This document shows, one piece after another, positions 45,408 through 54,710 of a DNA stretch of 64,000 nucleotides (position 1 is its first letter; each line of letters opens with the position of its first letter). The position numbers were made by a program, and so were the translations under genes. The notes under the pieces are model-generated. The model had not been told where the DNA came from. It did no database searches and saw only the letters and a list, made by a program, of their open reading frames with translations. The stretch covers positions 186,001 to 250,000 of the forward strand of contig NZ_FKIF01000009.1 of the NCBI RefSeq assembly GCF_900078705.1. Direction: 5' to 3'. The DNA is from Bordetella ansorpii. Lineage in GTDB: Bacteria; Pseudomonadota; Gammaproteobacteria; Burkholderiales; Burkholderiaceae_B.

Positions 45408-47660
45408 ATGTCCAACAGAAAAAAGGGTCTGGCAACGGTGCAAGAACTAGGAACTTCGTCCACGGCTGACCTGAATCTGGATCAGTGCGCACAGGAGCCC
45501 ATACGCATTCCCGGCGCCATACAGCCGTTCGGGGCGCTGCTCCTGCTCGCCGCGCATGACCAATGCGTCATCAGCGCCAGCGTCAACTGCGCCGAAGTCA
45601 CTGGATTGTCCATTACCCAGGGCGAACCGCTTTCGCATAATGGCGACGAAGGCTGGAATAGCGCGCTGGATGCCATCCGCGAATGGTCGGAGGGCGAAAG
45701 CCAGACCCTCAGCGCCAACATCCGCGTGCAGGACCGCCACCTGTACATGTCCGGCTCGCGCAGCCCGCAGGGCCTGCTGGTCGAATTCGAGGCCGTCGAC
45801 GCGCACCGCCACACCACGCTCGACGCCCTGTATCCGCAGTTGCGCTCGTTCCTGGACGACCTGGATCCCTCGGGTGATCCGGAAGTCATCCTGCAACGCG
45901 CCTCGGCCGAACTGCGCCGCCTGACCGGCTTCGACCGCGTGCTGGTCTACCGCTTCGACGCGGACGGCCATGGCACGGTGGTCGCCGAGGACAACAACGG
46001 CGTATTGCCGGTGTACATGAACCACCGCTTCCCCGCCTCGGACATCCCGACGCAGGCGCGGCAGCTGTATTGCCTGAACCGCGTGCGGCTGATTCCCGAC
46101 TCCAGCTACGTGCCGGTGCCGCTGGAACCCGCCTTCATCGGGCCGCAACGGCAGCCGGTGGACCTGACCTATGCGACGTGGCGCAGCGTGTCGCCCATCC
46201 ACGTCGAATACATGCGCAACATGGGCACGCACTCGTCCATGTCCGTCTCGCTGGTGATCGACGGCGAACTGTGGGGCCTGCTGTCGTGCCACAGCGCCGC
46301 GCCGCACCATGTGCAGCCGCAGGTACGCGCGGCCAGCGAACTGCTCGGCCGTATCCTGGCGCAGCAGCTGGGCGCCAACGAACGCATCTCCGAGCACACC
46401 CACCGCATCGAACTGAAGAAGGTCGAGGTCGAACTGGTCGACCTGCTGGCGCGTTCGCAGAGCCTGCAGGAGGGCTTCAAGGAGCGCTCCCCCGCCTGGA
46501 TGTCGCTGCTGCAGGCCCAGGGCGCCGCGCTGGTCTGGCAGGACCAGATCTACACGGTGGGCAACACGCCGTCCGAGAGCCAGATCAGCCAGATCGTCGA
46601 CTGGCTGGCGGACCAGGGCGTGGACCAGACCTACAGCACCGAACACCTGGCGCAGCATTGCCCCGGCGCCGAGGCCTTCGCCGACGTCGCCAGCGGCCTG
46701 GCGGCGGCGTCCATCTCGCAGGTGCATCAAAGCTTCCTGCTGTGGTTCCGGCCGCAGAAGATACGTACCGTCAGCTGGCGCGGCAATCCCCATAAATCGC
46801 TGGATCCGGTATCGGGCCGCCTGCATCCGCGCAAATCCTTCGACATCTGGCAGGAACAGGTGAGCAACCGCGCCCTTCCCTGGCGCCGCTCCGAATGCGA
46901 CGCGCTGACGGACTTCCGCAACGTCGTGGTCAACCTCATCCTCAAGCGGGCGGAAGAACGCGCCGAGCTGACCGAGCAACTGCAGCGCAGCAACGTCGAG
47001 CTAGAGTCCTTCTCGTATTCGGTGTCGCACGACCTGCGCGCGCCGTTCCGGCACATCGCCGGGTTCGCCGAGCTGCTCAAGCGCCGCGAAGGCGACCTGG
47101 ACGACACGTCCACGCACTACATCGACAACATCGTGCGCGCCGCCGTGACGGCGGGACGCCTGGTGGACGACCTGCTGCGTTTCTCGCACCTGGGCCGCGC
47201 GGCGCTGGCCCCGCAGACGTTGGACATGAACAAGATGGTTGCCGAGGTCAGGCAGGCCGTGGAACTGAGCCTGCCCGACGCACGCCCCAGGTGGAACATC
47301 TCGCCGCTTCCTCCCGGCTATGGCGATCCGAAGTACATCCGGCAAGTCTGGTACAACCTGATGGAGAATGCGGTCAAGTATTCCAGTACGACCGAGTCTC
47401 CCGTCATACGCATCACCGGATCGGACAGCGGCTCCAGCACCATCTTCTGCATCGAAGATAATGGCGTCGGCTTCGACATGGCCTATGTCGGCAAGCTGTT
47501 CGGCGTATTCCAGCGCCTGCACCATCACGACGACTTCGAAGGCACGGGCATTGGCCTGGCGCTATCGAAGCGGATCGTCGAGAAGCATGGCGGCTGGATC
47601 AAGGGCGAAGGCGCCGTCAACCAAGGTGCCCGATTTTCTTTTGCGCTTCCCGCTCAATGA
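45408..47660 (+). CDS. bphP: Bacteriophytochrome histidine kinase
   Basis: This red/far-red photoreceptor kinase is 750 residues from the ATG at 45408. The PAS domain carries the bilin-binding cysteine (Cys27, DQCAQEPIRIPGAIQPFG). The GAF domain has the PASDIP motif (Asp212) and the SPIH histidine (His265). The PHY domain has the tongue motif PRKSF (474-478). The HisKA domain has the phospho-acceptor His541 (VSHDLRAPFRH) and the HATPase has NLMENAVKYS, DNGVGFD and GTGIGLALS. A GTG at 45438 (VQELGTS) with AAAAGGG upstream is a possible alternative start. It is cytoplasmic, with no membrane span. A response regulator follows after 7 bp and a hybrid kinase after that. No heme oxygenase gene for biliverdin supply is in the window. 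Confidence 0.95.
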   Translation: MSNRKKGLATVQELGTSSTADLNLDQCAQEPIRIPGAIQPFGALLLLAAHDQCVISASVNCAEVTGLSITQGEPLSHNGDEGWNSALDAIREWSEGESQTLSANIRVQDRHLYMSGSRSPQGLLVEFEAVDAHRHTTLDALYPQLRSFLDDLDPSGDPEVILQRASAELRRLTGFDRVLVYRFDADGHGTVVAEDNNGVLPVYMNHRFPASDIPTQARQLYCLNRVRLIPDSSYVPVPLEPAFIGPQRQPVDLTYATWRSVSPIHVEYMRNMGTHSSMSVSLVIDGELWGLLSCHSAAPHHVQPQVRAASELLGRILAQQLGANERISEHTHRIELKKVEVELVDLLARSQSLQEGFKERSPAWMSLLQAQGAALVWQDQIYTVGNTPSESQISQIVDWLADQGVDQTYSTEHLAQHCPGAEAFADVASGLAAASISQVHQSFLLWFRPQKIRTVSWRGNPHKSLDPVSGRLHPRKSFDIWQEQVSNRALPWRRSECDALTDFRNVVVNLILKRAEERAELTEQLQRSNVELESFSYSVSHDLRAPFRHIAGFAELLKRREGDLDDTSTHYIDNIVRAAVTAGRLVDDLLRFSHLGRAALAPQTLDMNKMVAEVRQAVELSLPDARPRWNISPLPPGYGDPKYIRQVWYNLMENAVKYSSTTESPVIRITGSDSGSSTIFCIEDNGVGFDMAYVGKLFGVFQRLHHHDDFEGTGIGLALSKRIVEKHGGWIKGEGAVNQGARFSFALPAQ

Positions 47661-47667
47661 GTCTTAA

Positions 47668-48165
47668 ATGGAAAAAATGAAGGACCTGCGTCCCATCCTA
47701 CTGGTGGAAGACAGCGCCAATGACGTCGAACTGACGCTGGCCGCGCTCGCGCAGTGCAATATCGCCAACGAGGTCGTGGTCGTGCGCGATGGCGCCGAGG
47801 CCCTGGATTACGTATATCGCAAGGGCGTCCATGCCTCTCGCCCGCCGGGTGACCCGGCCGTCATCCTGCTCGACCTGAAGCTGCCCAAGATCGACGGGCT
47901 CGAAGTCCTTTCGCGCCTGAAGGCGGATCCCCTGCAGCAGCAAATCCCCGTGGTCATGCTGACCTCATCGCGCGAAGAACGCGACGTGGTGCGCAGCTAT
48001 CGCCTGGGCGTGAATTCGTTCGTGGTCAAACCGGTCGAATTCACGGAATTCTTCGAGGCGATCCGCAACCTGGGCATGTTCTGGGCCATCCTGAATCAGC
48101 CGCCTCCCATGCACCGTGAACGCGGCGCAACGAAAAGCAAACGCAGGATTGCGGACGAGCCGTGA
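47668..48165 (+). CDS. Single-domain response regulator (Rcp1-like), partner of the bacteriophytochrome
   Basis: The 165-residue receiver-only protein has the acidic pair EDS at residues 14-16, phospho-acceptor Asp69 (LLDLKLPK), a conserved TSS and Lys121 (VVKPVEF). A basic tail (RERGATKSKRRIADEP) follows the domain. It has the long form typical of regulators that pair with bacteriophytochromes. It has no output domain, so it either passes phosphate onward or acts by protein contact. It starts 7 bp after bphP and its stop codon overlaps the GTG start of the hybrid kinase by 4 bp. Confidence 0.93.
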   Translation: MEKMKDLRPILLVEDSANDVELTLAALAQCNIANEVVVVRDGAEALDYVYRKGVHASRPPGDPAVILLDLKLPKIDGLEVLSRLKADPLQQQIPVVMLTSSREERDVVRSYRLGVNSFVVKPVEFTEFFEAIRNLGMFWAILNQPPPMHRERGATKSKRRIADEP

Positions 48166-50594
48166 GTGTTCTGATCCTGGAGGACGACGACCTGGATGCC
48201 GAGCTGATCCTGTATCAGCTCGGCGAAGCGCTGCCCGGCGTTGCCGTGCAGCGTGCCAGCACACGGCAATCGTACGAGGCGCGCCTGCGCCAGGGGGGCA
48301 TCACGCTGGTGGTGTCCGATTTCTCGCTGCCCGACATCGACGGCTGGGCCGCGCAACGCATGGCGGCCGAACTGGCGCCGGAAGTGCCTTTCATCTTCGT
48401 ATCCGGCATCATCGGCGAGGAAGTCGGCGTGAAGGCCATGAAGGAAGGCGCCACCGACTACGTGTTGAAAGAGCGCCTGGAGCGTTTGGGCTCCGCCGCT
48501 CGCCGCGCCCTGCTCGAAGCCGAAGACCGGCGCGCCCGCAAGTGCGCCGAGGAGGCCCTGCGCGACAGCGAAGAGCGTTTCCGCACCCTGTCCGACAGCG
48601 CCCCCGCCCTGATCTGGGAGACCGATGAACAGGGCGAGATGATCTTCACCAACCGCTACTTCGAAGACCTGTTCGGCCAGCCTCCCGGCGCCATGCTGGG
48701 CCAGGGCTGGCAACAGGCGATCGACGGCCGCGACCTGCCGCTGGTGCTCGACCTCATGCAGCGCGCCACGCGCGAGCGGCGCGAGTTCCAGATGGAAATG
48801 CGCGTGTTGGACCGCCACGGCGACCTGCGCTGGCTGCACTGCAAGGGCGTGCCGCGAATGGATGCCGCCGGACGCGTCCTGGGGCTGCTGGGCACCAACG
48901 TCGACATCACGGACGCCAAGCGCGCCCGCGACGAACTCGAACACATGGTGGCGGCCCGCACGGCCGAACTGCTGCGTACCAACGAACGCCTGCTGCAGGA
49001 AATGCAGCAGCGCGCCGACGCGGAAAGCGCCGCCCGCAGCGCCGAGGAACAACTGCGCCAGGCGCAGAAGATGGAGGCCTTCGGCCAACTGACCGGTGGC
49101 GTGGCGCACGACTTCAACAACTTCCTGACCGTCATCCTGGGCAACCTGGAAACGCTGGAACGCACGCTAACCCAGGCGCCGGGCCGCACGGCCACGGCGC
49201 TGGCCCACGCCAAGCTGGGGGCGCAGCGCGCGGCGGCGCTGACGCAGCGGCTGCTGTCGTTCGCGCGGCGCCAGCCGCTGCAGCCGCGCCGCATCGACCT
49301 GAACAGCCTGGTCTCCGACACCATCGAAATCCTGTCGCGCACCCTGGGCGAGCACGTCGAAGTGCGCACCGAACTGTCCGCCGACCTGTGGGACACGCTG
49401 ATCGACCCCCACATGCTGGAAAGCGCGCTGGTGAACCTGGCGGTGAACGCGCGCGATGCCATGCCCGACGGCGGCGTCATCAGCATCCGCACCGGCAATG
49501 CCGAGGTCGGCATCGGCCATGCCCAGGCCAATGGCCTGTTGCCGGGCCAGTATGTGTGCATCAGCCTGGGCGACACCGGCACGGGCATTCCGCCCGAACT
49601 GCTGGACAAGGTGTTCGAACCCTTCTTCACCACCAAGGACATCGGCGTGGGCACCGGCCTGGGCCTGAGCCAGGTGTATGGTTTCGTGAAGCAGTCCGGC
49701 GGACACGTGCAGATCGACAGCACGCTGGGCGCGGGCACCACGGTGCACCTGTACCTGCCGCGCCAGAACACGGCCGGCCTGCCCGAGGCCGAGATCATCC
49801 ACGACGGCGAGGCCCGCGGGGCGCGCCCTGGCGAAGTCGTGCTGGTGGTGGAAGACAACACCGGCGTGCGCGTGCATTCCACCCGCATCCTGCAAGACCT
49901 GGGCTACGTGGTGCACGAAGCCTCCGATGGCCCCGAGGCGCTGGAACAGATCGGACGCCACCCGGACATCTCGCTGGTCTTCACCGACGTCGGCCTGCCC
50001 AAGGGCATGAACGGACGCGAACTGGCCGAAGCGGCGCGCGCGCTGCGTCCCGGCCTGCCCGTGCTGTATACCTCGGGATACGCGGAAGGCGCGCTGACGC
50101 ATGGCGGGCAGTTGCCGCCGGGCGTCGACCTGCTGCCCAAGCCCTTCTCGTTCGTGGACCTGGCCAACCGTATCCGCGACATCCTGGACCGCCAGGCGCC
50201 CGACGCCGCGCCTGAAGGCCCCTCGCGCATCCTGCTGGTCGAGGACGAAGACCTGATCCGCATGCTGGCGATGGATGGCCTGGAAGACCTGGGCTTCGAC
50301 GTTGCCGAAGCCGCCACCGGCGGCGAGGCGCTGCGCCTGCTGGAAGCCGAGCCCGGCGCCTTCGAAGGCGCCATCGTCGACATGGGCCTGCCCGACATGA
50401 AGGGGGAGGACCTGCTGCGCGCGCTGACCCAACGCTATCCCGACCTGGCCATCGTCATCGCCAGCGGCGCTGTCGTGCCCCAGGACGAACTGCCGCCGCA
50501 CCCCCGCCTGGCCTCGGTACAGAAGCCGTACCAGTTCGCGCAGCTGGGCGATGCGCTGCGCGGACTGGGCGTGGGCGCCGCTTCGCAGGGCTGA
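48162..50594 (+). CDS. Hybrid sensor kinase REC-PAS-HisKA-HATPase-REC-REC
   Basis: The 810-residue soluble protein opens with a receiver (Asp53 in VSDFSLPD). A linker coiled coil, a PAS domain (about 141-262, ending in the PAC segment LGLLGTNVDIT) and another coiled coil follow. HisKA has His316 (GGVAHDFNNFL) and the HATPase has NLAVNARDAM, DTGTGIP and GTGLGLS. Two C-terminal receivers end the protein (Asp609 in FTDVGLPKG, Asp740 in IVDMGLPD). GTG is the start, overlapping the preceding stop codon (GTGA). Together with BphP and the small receiver this makes two kinases and four receivers in one unit. No DNA-binding output domain is present, so the final effector is elsewhere. A light-controlled phosphorelay is inferred from the layout. 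Confidence 0.93.
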   Translation: MSVLILEDDDLDAELILYQLGEALPGVAVQRASTRQSYEARLRQGGITLVVSDFSLPDIDGWAAQRMAAELAPEVPFIFVSGIIGEEVGVKAMKEGATDYVLKERLERLGSAARRALLEAEDRRARKCAEEALRDSEERFRTLSDSAPALIWETDEQGEMIFTNRYFEDLFGQPPGAMLGQGWQQAIDGRDLPLVLDLMQRATRERREFQMEMRVLDRHGDLRWLHCKGVPRMDAAGRVLGLLGTNVDITDAKRARDELEHMVAARTAELLRTNERLLQEMQQRADAESAARSAEEQLRQAQKMEAFGQLTGGVAHDFNNFLTVILGNLETLERTLTQAPGRTATALAHAKLGAQRAAALTQRLLSFARRQPLQPRRIDLNSLVSDTIEILSRTLGEHVEVRTELSADLWDTLIDPHMLESALVNLAVNARDAMPDGGVISIRTGNAEVGIGHAQANGLLPGQYVCISLGDTGTGIPPELLDKVFEPFFTTKDIGVGTGLGLSQVYGFVKQSGGHVQIDSTLGAGTTVHLYLPRQNTAGLPEAEIIHDGEARGARPGEVVLVVEDNTGVRVHSTRILQDLGYVVHEASDGPEALEQIGRHPDISLVFTDVGLPKGMNGRELAEAARALRPGLPVLYTSGYAEGALTHGGQLPPGVDLLPKPFSFVDLANRIRDILDRQAPDAAPEGPSRILLVEDEDLIRMLAMDGLEDLGFDVAEAATGGEALRLLEAEPGAFEGAIVDMGLPDMKGEDLLRALTQRYPDLAIVIASGAVVPQDELPPHPRLASVQKPYQFAQLGDALRGLGVGAASQG

Positions 50595-50607
50595 AAGGAA
50601 AGCCGCC

Positions 50608-50964
50608 ATGCTCCATCGCGACGCGAGAGGATGGCGGCATTTCCCAGCGTTGCTCATGGCCGCCGCGCTGGCATTCGCGTCCATGGCGGCCGGGGCCGCA
50701 AACAAGCCTTGCTCGGGCAGCAAGGGCGGCATCTCGCACTGCGAGGGCGATACCTTCATCTGCAACGACGGCTCGGCCAGCGCCAGCATGAGGTCGTGCC
50801 CTGCCTACACCGGCACGGCGCGGCTGGCTGCCGAGCCCGCATCGCCCAAGGCGTCGGCCTCGGGCAACGACTGCACGTGCGCCGACAACCGCTTCTGCAC
50901 CGGCCCTCGCGGCGGCCAGTATTGCGTGACGGCCAACGGCGGCAAGCGCTATCTGCGCAAGTAG
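50608..50964 (+). CDS. Small secreted cysteine-rich protein with a GPRGG-type C-terminal motif
   Basis: The 118-residue protein has a signal peptide (about residues 1-31, ending ASMAAGAA before NKPC). The mature part of about 87 residues has eight or more cysteines in two clusters: PCSGSKGGISHCEGDTFIC with a later SCP, and CTCADNRFC with YC. The last 22 residues carry GPRGGQYCVTANGGKRYL, which has the shape of the short basic G-P-R-G-G-x-Y motif found at the ends of many small proteins. Paired cysteines suggest a disulfide-bonded periplasmic or secreted product. AAAGGA precedes the ATG at 50608. It lies 13 bp after the hybrid kinase, so it may be the last gene of the phytochrome operon. I cannot name a function. 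Confidence 0.75.
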   Translation: MLHRDARGWRHFPALLMAAALAFASMAAGAANKPCSGSKGGISHCEGDTFICNDGSASASMRSCPAYTGTARLAAEPASPKASASGNDCTCADNRFCTGPRGGQYCVTANGGKRYLRK

Positions 50965-51055
50965 GATACGCACTGCGGCCTCATCCTCCGCCGCCACAAC
51001 AGGTGGCGCCATCACGCGCCTGACGCCACCTCGCCAAGACAGACCTTAGACGACG

Positions 51056-52372
51056 ATGCAGACTTCCGGCGACGCCATGCCCAAGACGACTTCCGACCTG
51101 AGCGACCGCCAGCGGAAATTGCGCCGCAAGAAGCGCACGGCCACGCTGAGCCTGCTGGGCGCCTGCCTGGTGTTCGTCGGACTGACCGCGCTGGACCCGG
51201 GGCACCAGAACCTCTACCTCGGCGCGCTGGCGGCCATGGCCGAAGCGGCCATGGTGGGCGGCCTGGCCGACTGGTTCGCCGTGACCGCGCTGTTCCGGCA
51301 TCCGCTCGGACTGCGCTGGCTGCCCCACACCGCCATCATCCCCCGCAACAAGGACCGGATCGGCGCCAGCCTGGCCGACTTCATCTGCGATCATTTCCTG
51401 GGCAAGGAACAGGTGCTGGAACGCCTGCGCGCCTTCGATCCCGCGCAGCGGCTGGTGCAGGCGCTTTCCCGGCCGGAATCGGCCGCGCGGCTGGCCGATT
51501 TCGTGGTGCGCCACGCACCGAGGCTGGTGGCCCTGCTCGATAGCGACGAGCTGCAGGACTTCATCCGCGCCAATGCCAAGGAGAAGCTGGGCAAGCTGGA
51601 CGTACCGGACCTGCTGGCGCGCCTGCTGACCGTGCTGACCAAGGACGGCCGCCACCAGGAAGCGATGGACCGCCTGCTGCGCGACATCGCGGACATCCCC
51701 GGCGCGCCCACGGCGCGAGGCGTACTGGCGCAGAAGATCGCGGAAGAACTGTGGTCGGTGATGCGCTGGGTGCGGCTGGACAAGCCCGTGGCCGAGAACA
51801 TCGCGGACAAGGTCGCGGCCGGCATGCGCCAGCTGTTCCTCGACATGGCGCGGGACCAGGACCATGAGCTTCGCGTGAAACTGGAAAGAAACATTCCCCG
51901 CTTCATCGCGCGGCTGCGCACCGACGCGGCGCTGCGCGCCCGCATCGACCTGTTCCGCGACCGCGTGCTGGAGAACCATGAACTGTCGCGGTACATCCAG
52001 GACATCTGGCGCGGCGCGCTGGACTGGCTGCGCGAGGACCTGGCGCGCGATGAGTCGGAAGTGCGAGCCGCGCTGTTCAAGGCCTCGCTGACGCTGGGCA
52101 AGCGCATCGATGGGCAGCCCGAGATGAAAGCCTGGTTCAACGGCTGGGTGACCGAGACGGTGGAGCCGCTGGTGGAAGAATACCGGGAGAAGATCCGGCG
52201 CTTCATCGTGGCCCGGGTCCAGGCCTGGAGCGCCGAGGAACTGACCAGCCAGCTGGAACTGAACCTGGGCAGCGACCTGCAGTCGATACGCCTGAGCGGC
52301 ACCTTCGTCGGGGCGCTGATCGGCGGCCTGCTGTATGGCCTGATGCACCTGGTGGCGTACCTGGCGGGCTGA
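51056..52372 (+). CDS. DUF445 family inner-membrane protein (YjiN type)
   Basis: The 438-residue protein of the DUF445 family has a basic N-terminus (RQRKLRRKKR), two hydrophobic helices near residues 30-75 (with GGLADWFAVTALFRHPLGL, a family hallmark), a long charged helical middle and a final hydrophobic helix (GTFVGALIGGLLYGLMHLVA). The function of the family is unknown; it is anchored at both ends in the inner membrane. An alternative start is the ATG at 51077. It faces the photolyase gene, with 20 bp between the stop codons and a 6-bp GC hairpin there. Confidence 0.88.
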   Translation: MQTSGDAMPKTTSDLSDRQRKLRRKKRTATLSLLGACLVFVGLTALDPGHQNLYLGALAAMAEAAMVGGLADWFAVTALFRHPLGLRWLPHTAIIPRNKDRIGASLADFICDHFLGKEQVLERLRAFDPAQRLVQALSRPESAARLADFVVRHAPRLVALLDSDELQDFIRANAKEKLGKLDVPDLLARLLTVLTKDGRHQEAMDRLLRDIADIPGAPTARGVLAQKIAEELWSVMRWVRLDKPVAENIADKVAAGMRQLFLDMARDQDHELRVKLERNIPRFIARLRTDAALRARIDLFRDRVLENHELSRYIQDIWRGALDWLREDLARDESEVRAALFKASLTLGKRIDGQPEMKAWFNGWVTETVEPLVEEYREKIRRFIVARVQAWSAEELTSQLELNLGSDLQSIRLSGTFVGALIGGLLYGLMHLVAYLAG

Positions 52373-52392
52373 CCCGCCGCCCACCAGGATGA

Positions 52393-53856
52393 TCAGGCGC
52401 TGTCCTTGCCCGTCAGCGTCGCGAACGCCGCCAGCGCCCGCTTGCGCCCGTCTTCGTGAACGATGATGGGCTCGGGATAGTCGCGGCCCAGCTTCACGCC
52501 GGCGGCCGACAGTTGCCCGGCCGAGGCCTTCCAGGGTTCGTGGATCACCGCAGCCGGCAAGCCGGCCAGCTCGGGCACCCAACGCCGCACGTAGTCGCCC
52601 TTGGGATCGAACTTCGTGCCCTGCAGGATGGGATTGAAGACGCGGAAATACGGCGCGGCATCGGCGCCGCAACCGGCCACCCACTGCCAGTTGGCCACAT
52701 TGCTGGCCGGATCGGCATCGACCAGGGTGTCCCAGAACCAGGCCTCGCCCACGCGCCAGTCGACCAGCAGGTGCTTGACCAGGAACGAGGCCACCACCAT
52801 GCGCACGCGGTTGTGCATCCAGCCGGTGGTCCACAGTTCGCGCATGCCCGCATCCACCAGCGGATAACCCGTCTGGCCGCGCTGCCAGGCGCTGACGCCC
52901 GCGGGATCGTCGCGCCAGGGCATGTCGTCGAACTCGCGGCGGAAGTTGCGCGTGGGCAGATCGGGATAGTGGTAAAGCAGGCTGTAGCAGAACTCGCGCC
53001 ATCCCAGTTCGGCCAGGAATTTCTCGCGGCCGCTGCCCTCGGCCGCCTGAACCGCATGCCAGGCCTGGCGCGGCGACACCTCGCCGAAGCGCAGGTAGGG
53101 CGACAGGCGGCTGGTGGCGGGCTGATCGGGGCGGTCGCGGCCTTCCGCGTAGCCGTGCAGACCGCGCGCCAGGAAATGGGTCAGGCGCTCCGTTGCCGCG
53201 GCTTCGCCGCCCGTCCAGGCGTCGCGCATGCCACCGGCCCAATCGGGCTCGGGAGGCTGAGGCAGCAGTTTCAGGTCCTCCAGCGTGGCGCGCATCGGCA
53301 ACTGGGCGGGCAGCCTCGCGAAGGACAGTCCCGCAGGCGCGGGCAAGGGTGGCGCCACGCTGCCCAGCTTGCAGGCGGCGCGCCAGAACGGCGTGTATAC
53401 CCGGAACGGGCCGCCCGAGCCGGTCTGCACCTCCCAGGGCTCGAACAGCAGGCTGCCGCCCGCGCTCTCGACGGTCAGGCCCCGTTGGCGCAACGACGCC
53501 TTCAAACCCGCATCCACCGTGCGCTGCGCCAGCGCATAGCGGCGGTTCCAGTACACCGCGCCCGCGCCCAGGGATTCGGCCAGGCCGGCGATGGCGCGTG
53601 TCTCGTCGCCACGCAGCAGCAGCAACGAACCGCCCTGCTCGGCCAGCGCCGTGTCCAGCGCCTGCAAGGCGCGATGCAGCCACCAGCGCGACGCGCTTCC
53701 CAGGGTACGGATGTCGGGATTGAGATCGTCCAGCACGTACACGCAGACCAGCGGCGCGCCGGACTTGGCCGCGCGCGCCAGGGCAGGATGATCGGCCAGG
53801 CGCAGGTCGTCGCGGAACCAGACGATGGCGGGGGCAATGGCGGCGGTTTCTGGCAT
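52393..53856 (-). CDS. phrB: Deoxyribodipyrimidine photolyase
   Basis: This flavoprotein uses blue light to reverse cyclobutane pyrimidine dimers. The 487-residue protein begins with the antenna-domain signature IVWFRDDLRLADHPAL. It continues with the FAD/DNA-binding domain: TSRLSPYLRFGEVSPR, WREFCYSLLYHYPDL, RQGQTGYPLVDAGMRELW-type sequence, WMHNRVRMVVASFLVKHLL and DADPASNVANWQWVAG. The electron-transfer tryptophans are in place. I chose the ATG at 53856; the ATG at 53958 would prefix a non-conserved leader. It is convergent with DUF445 and lies 4.7 kb from the phytochrome kinase. Confidence 0.95.
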   Translation of the reverse strand: MPETAAIAPAIVWFRDDLRLADHPALARAAKSGAPLVCVYVLDDLNPDIRTLGSASRWWLHRALQALDTALAEQGGSLLLLRGDETRAIAGLAESLGAGAVYWNRRYALAQRTVDAGLKASLRQRGLTVESAGGSLLFEPWEVQTGSGGPFRVYTPFWRAACKLGSVAPPLPAPAGLSFARLPAQLPMRATLEDLKLLPQPPEPDWAGGMRDAWTGGEAAATERLTHFLARGLHGYAEGRDRPDQPATSRLSPYLRFGEVSPRQAWHAVQAAEGSGREKFLAELGWREFCYSLLYHYPDLPTRNFRREFDDMPWRDDPAGVSAWQRGQTGYPLVDAGMRELWTTGWMHNRVRMVVASFLVKHLLVDWRVGEAWFWDTLVDADPASNVANWQWVAGCGADAAPYFRVFNPILQGTKFDPKGDYVRRWVPELAGLPAAVIHEPWKASAGQLSAAGVKLGRDYPEPIIVHEDGRKRALAAFATLTGKDSA

Positions 53857-54113
53857 GAGAAAAATGGAGAGGCGATGCGCAAGCAGCGGCGCAAGCAGGG
53901 CTGCGGGATGCCTTCCACTGTACAGGAAGGCATGGGCCCGGACGCCGTGGCGAGCCATTCCACCGCATACGCCAAGCCGCGCCGCAATGCCCGAATTTCA
54001 AGCGTCATCCATCGCGCCGCTGCTGCGGTGCGACATTCCGCGGCATGCGCGCAACAGCGCATGGCTGCTAGAATTCCCGCGTCAAGCACGCCTCATTACC
54101 ATTACGACACACC

Positions 54114-54509
54114 ATGGGCCTGAGCTTTTCGGCACGACGCCGGTCGTGCTGGCTCCTGCTGATCGCATTCCTCTATGCCTCGCTGGTTCCCGCATTGGGG
54201 CTGGCCAGTGGCAAGAGTGCGGTCGCGCGCACGGTGTGGGTGCAGTTCTGCAATTCGGCCACGCATGAATTCGTCGCCATCGACCTGACCGACGGCCAGT
54301 CTTCCGAAGGGGACAAGCCCTCCGCCAGCCGCGCAACGGGCCATTGCCTGTTGTGCCACTCGCCCTCCCTGCTTCCGACCACGGAAACACCGCACGTCGC
54401 GGTGGTCCTGGTGCGCTATCTGCGCCTGGTCGTGGCCGACGATCCCGCCCCGCGCGCCGCGCCGGTCTGGAACGTCTCGCTGGCGCGCGCGCCCCCCGTC
54501 GCCGCCTGA
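54114..54509 (+). CDS. DUF2946 family small membrane/periplasmic protein
   Basis: The 131-residue protein has an N-terminal hydrophobic signal or anchor (about residues 12-32). A short soluble part holds Cys46 and the motif HCLLCH (residues 77-82) and ends in a Pro/Ala-rich tail. The C-x-x-C-H arrangement is the mark of the DUF2946 family, often found beside copper-linked TonB receptors. It is the first gene of the unit with the TonB-dependent receptor and PepSY protein, 201 bp upstream of the receptor. A metal-binding role is inferred from the motif and neighbours. Confidence 0.82.
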   Translation: MGLSFSARRRSCWLLLIAFLYASLVPALGLASGKSAVARTVWVQFCNSATHEFVAIDLTDGQSSEGDKPSASRATGHCLLCHSPSLLPTTETPHVAVVLVRYLRLVVADDPAPRAAPVWNVSLARAPPVAA

Positions 54510-54710
54510 ATGCCGCGCGTCCGGCCGCCTGCTTGCGCGGGCCCGGCGCGATCTCCCCACCGATAACCCGCGGGACCGCGAACGCCTTCAAGACAGGCGG
54601 CTCGCGAATGCCGGCGCGCGCGTCGTTGAGCGCCTGGCGGACCAGCACGGTCGCCAGGCGAGCGCCGTGTCGTCCGTGTCCGCCGTCCCGCCGCATTCAG
54701 GAACGACATC

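Noticed and set aside
51001-51031. Hairpin AGGTGGCG/CGCCACCT before the DUF445 gene as a riboswitch or terminator
   Set aside because: An 8-bp stem with a 15-nt GC-rich loop and no U-tract. It is not distinctive enough in GC-rich DNA.
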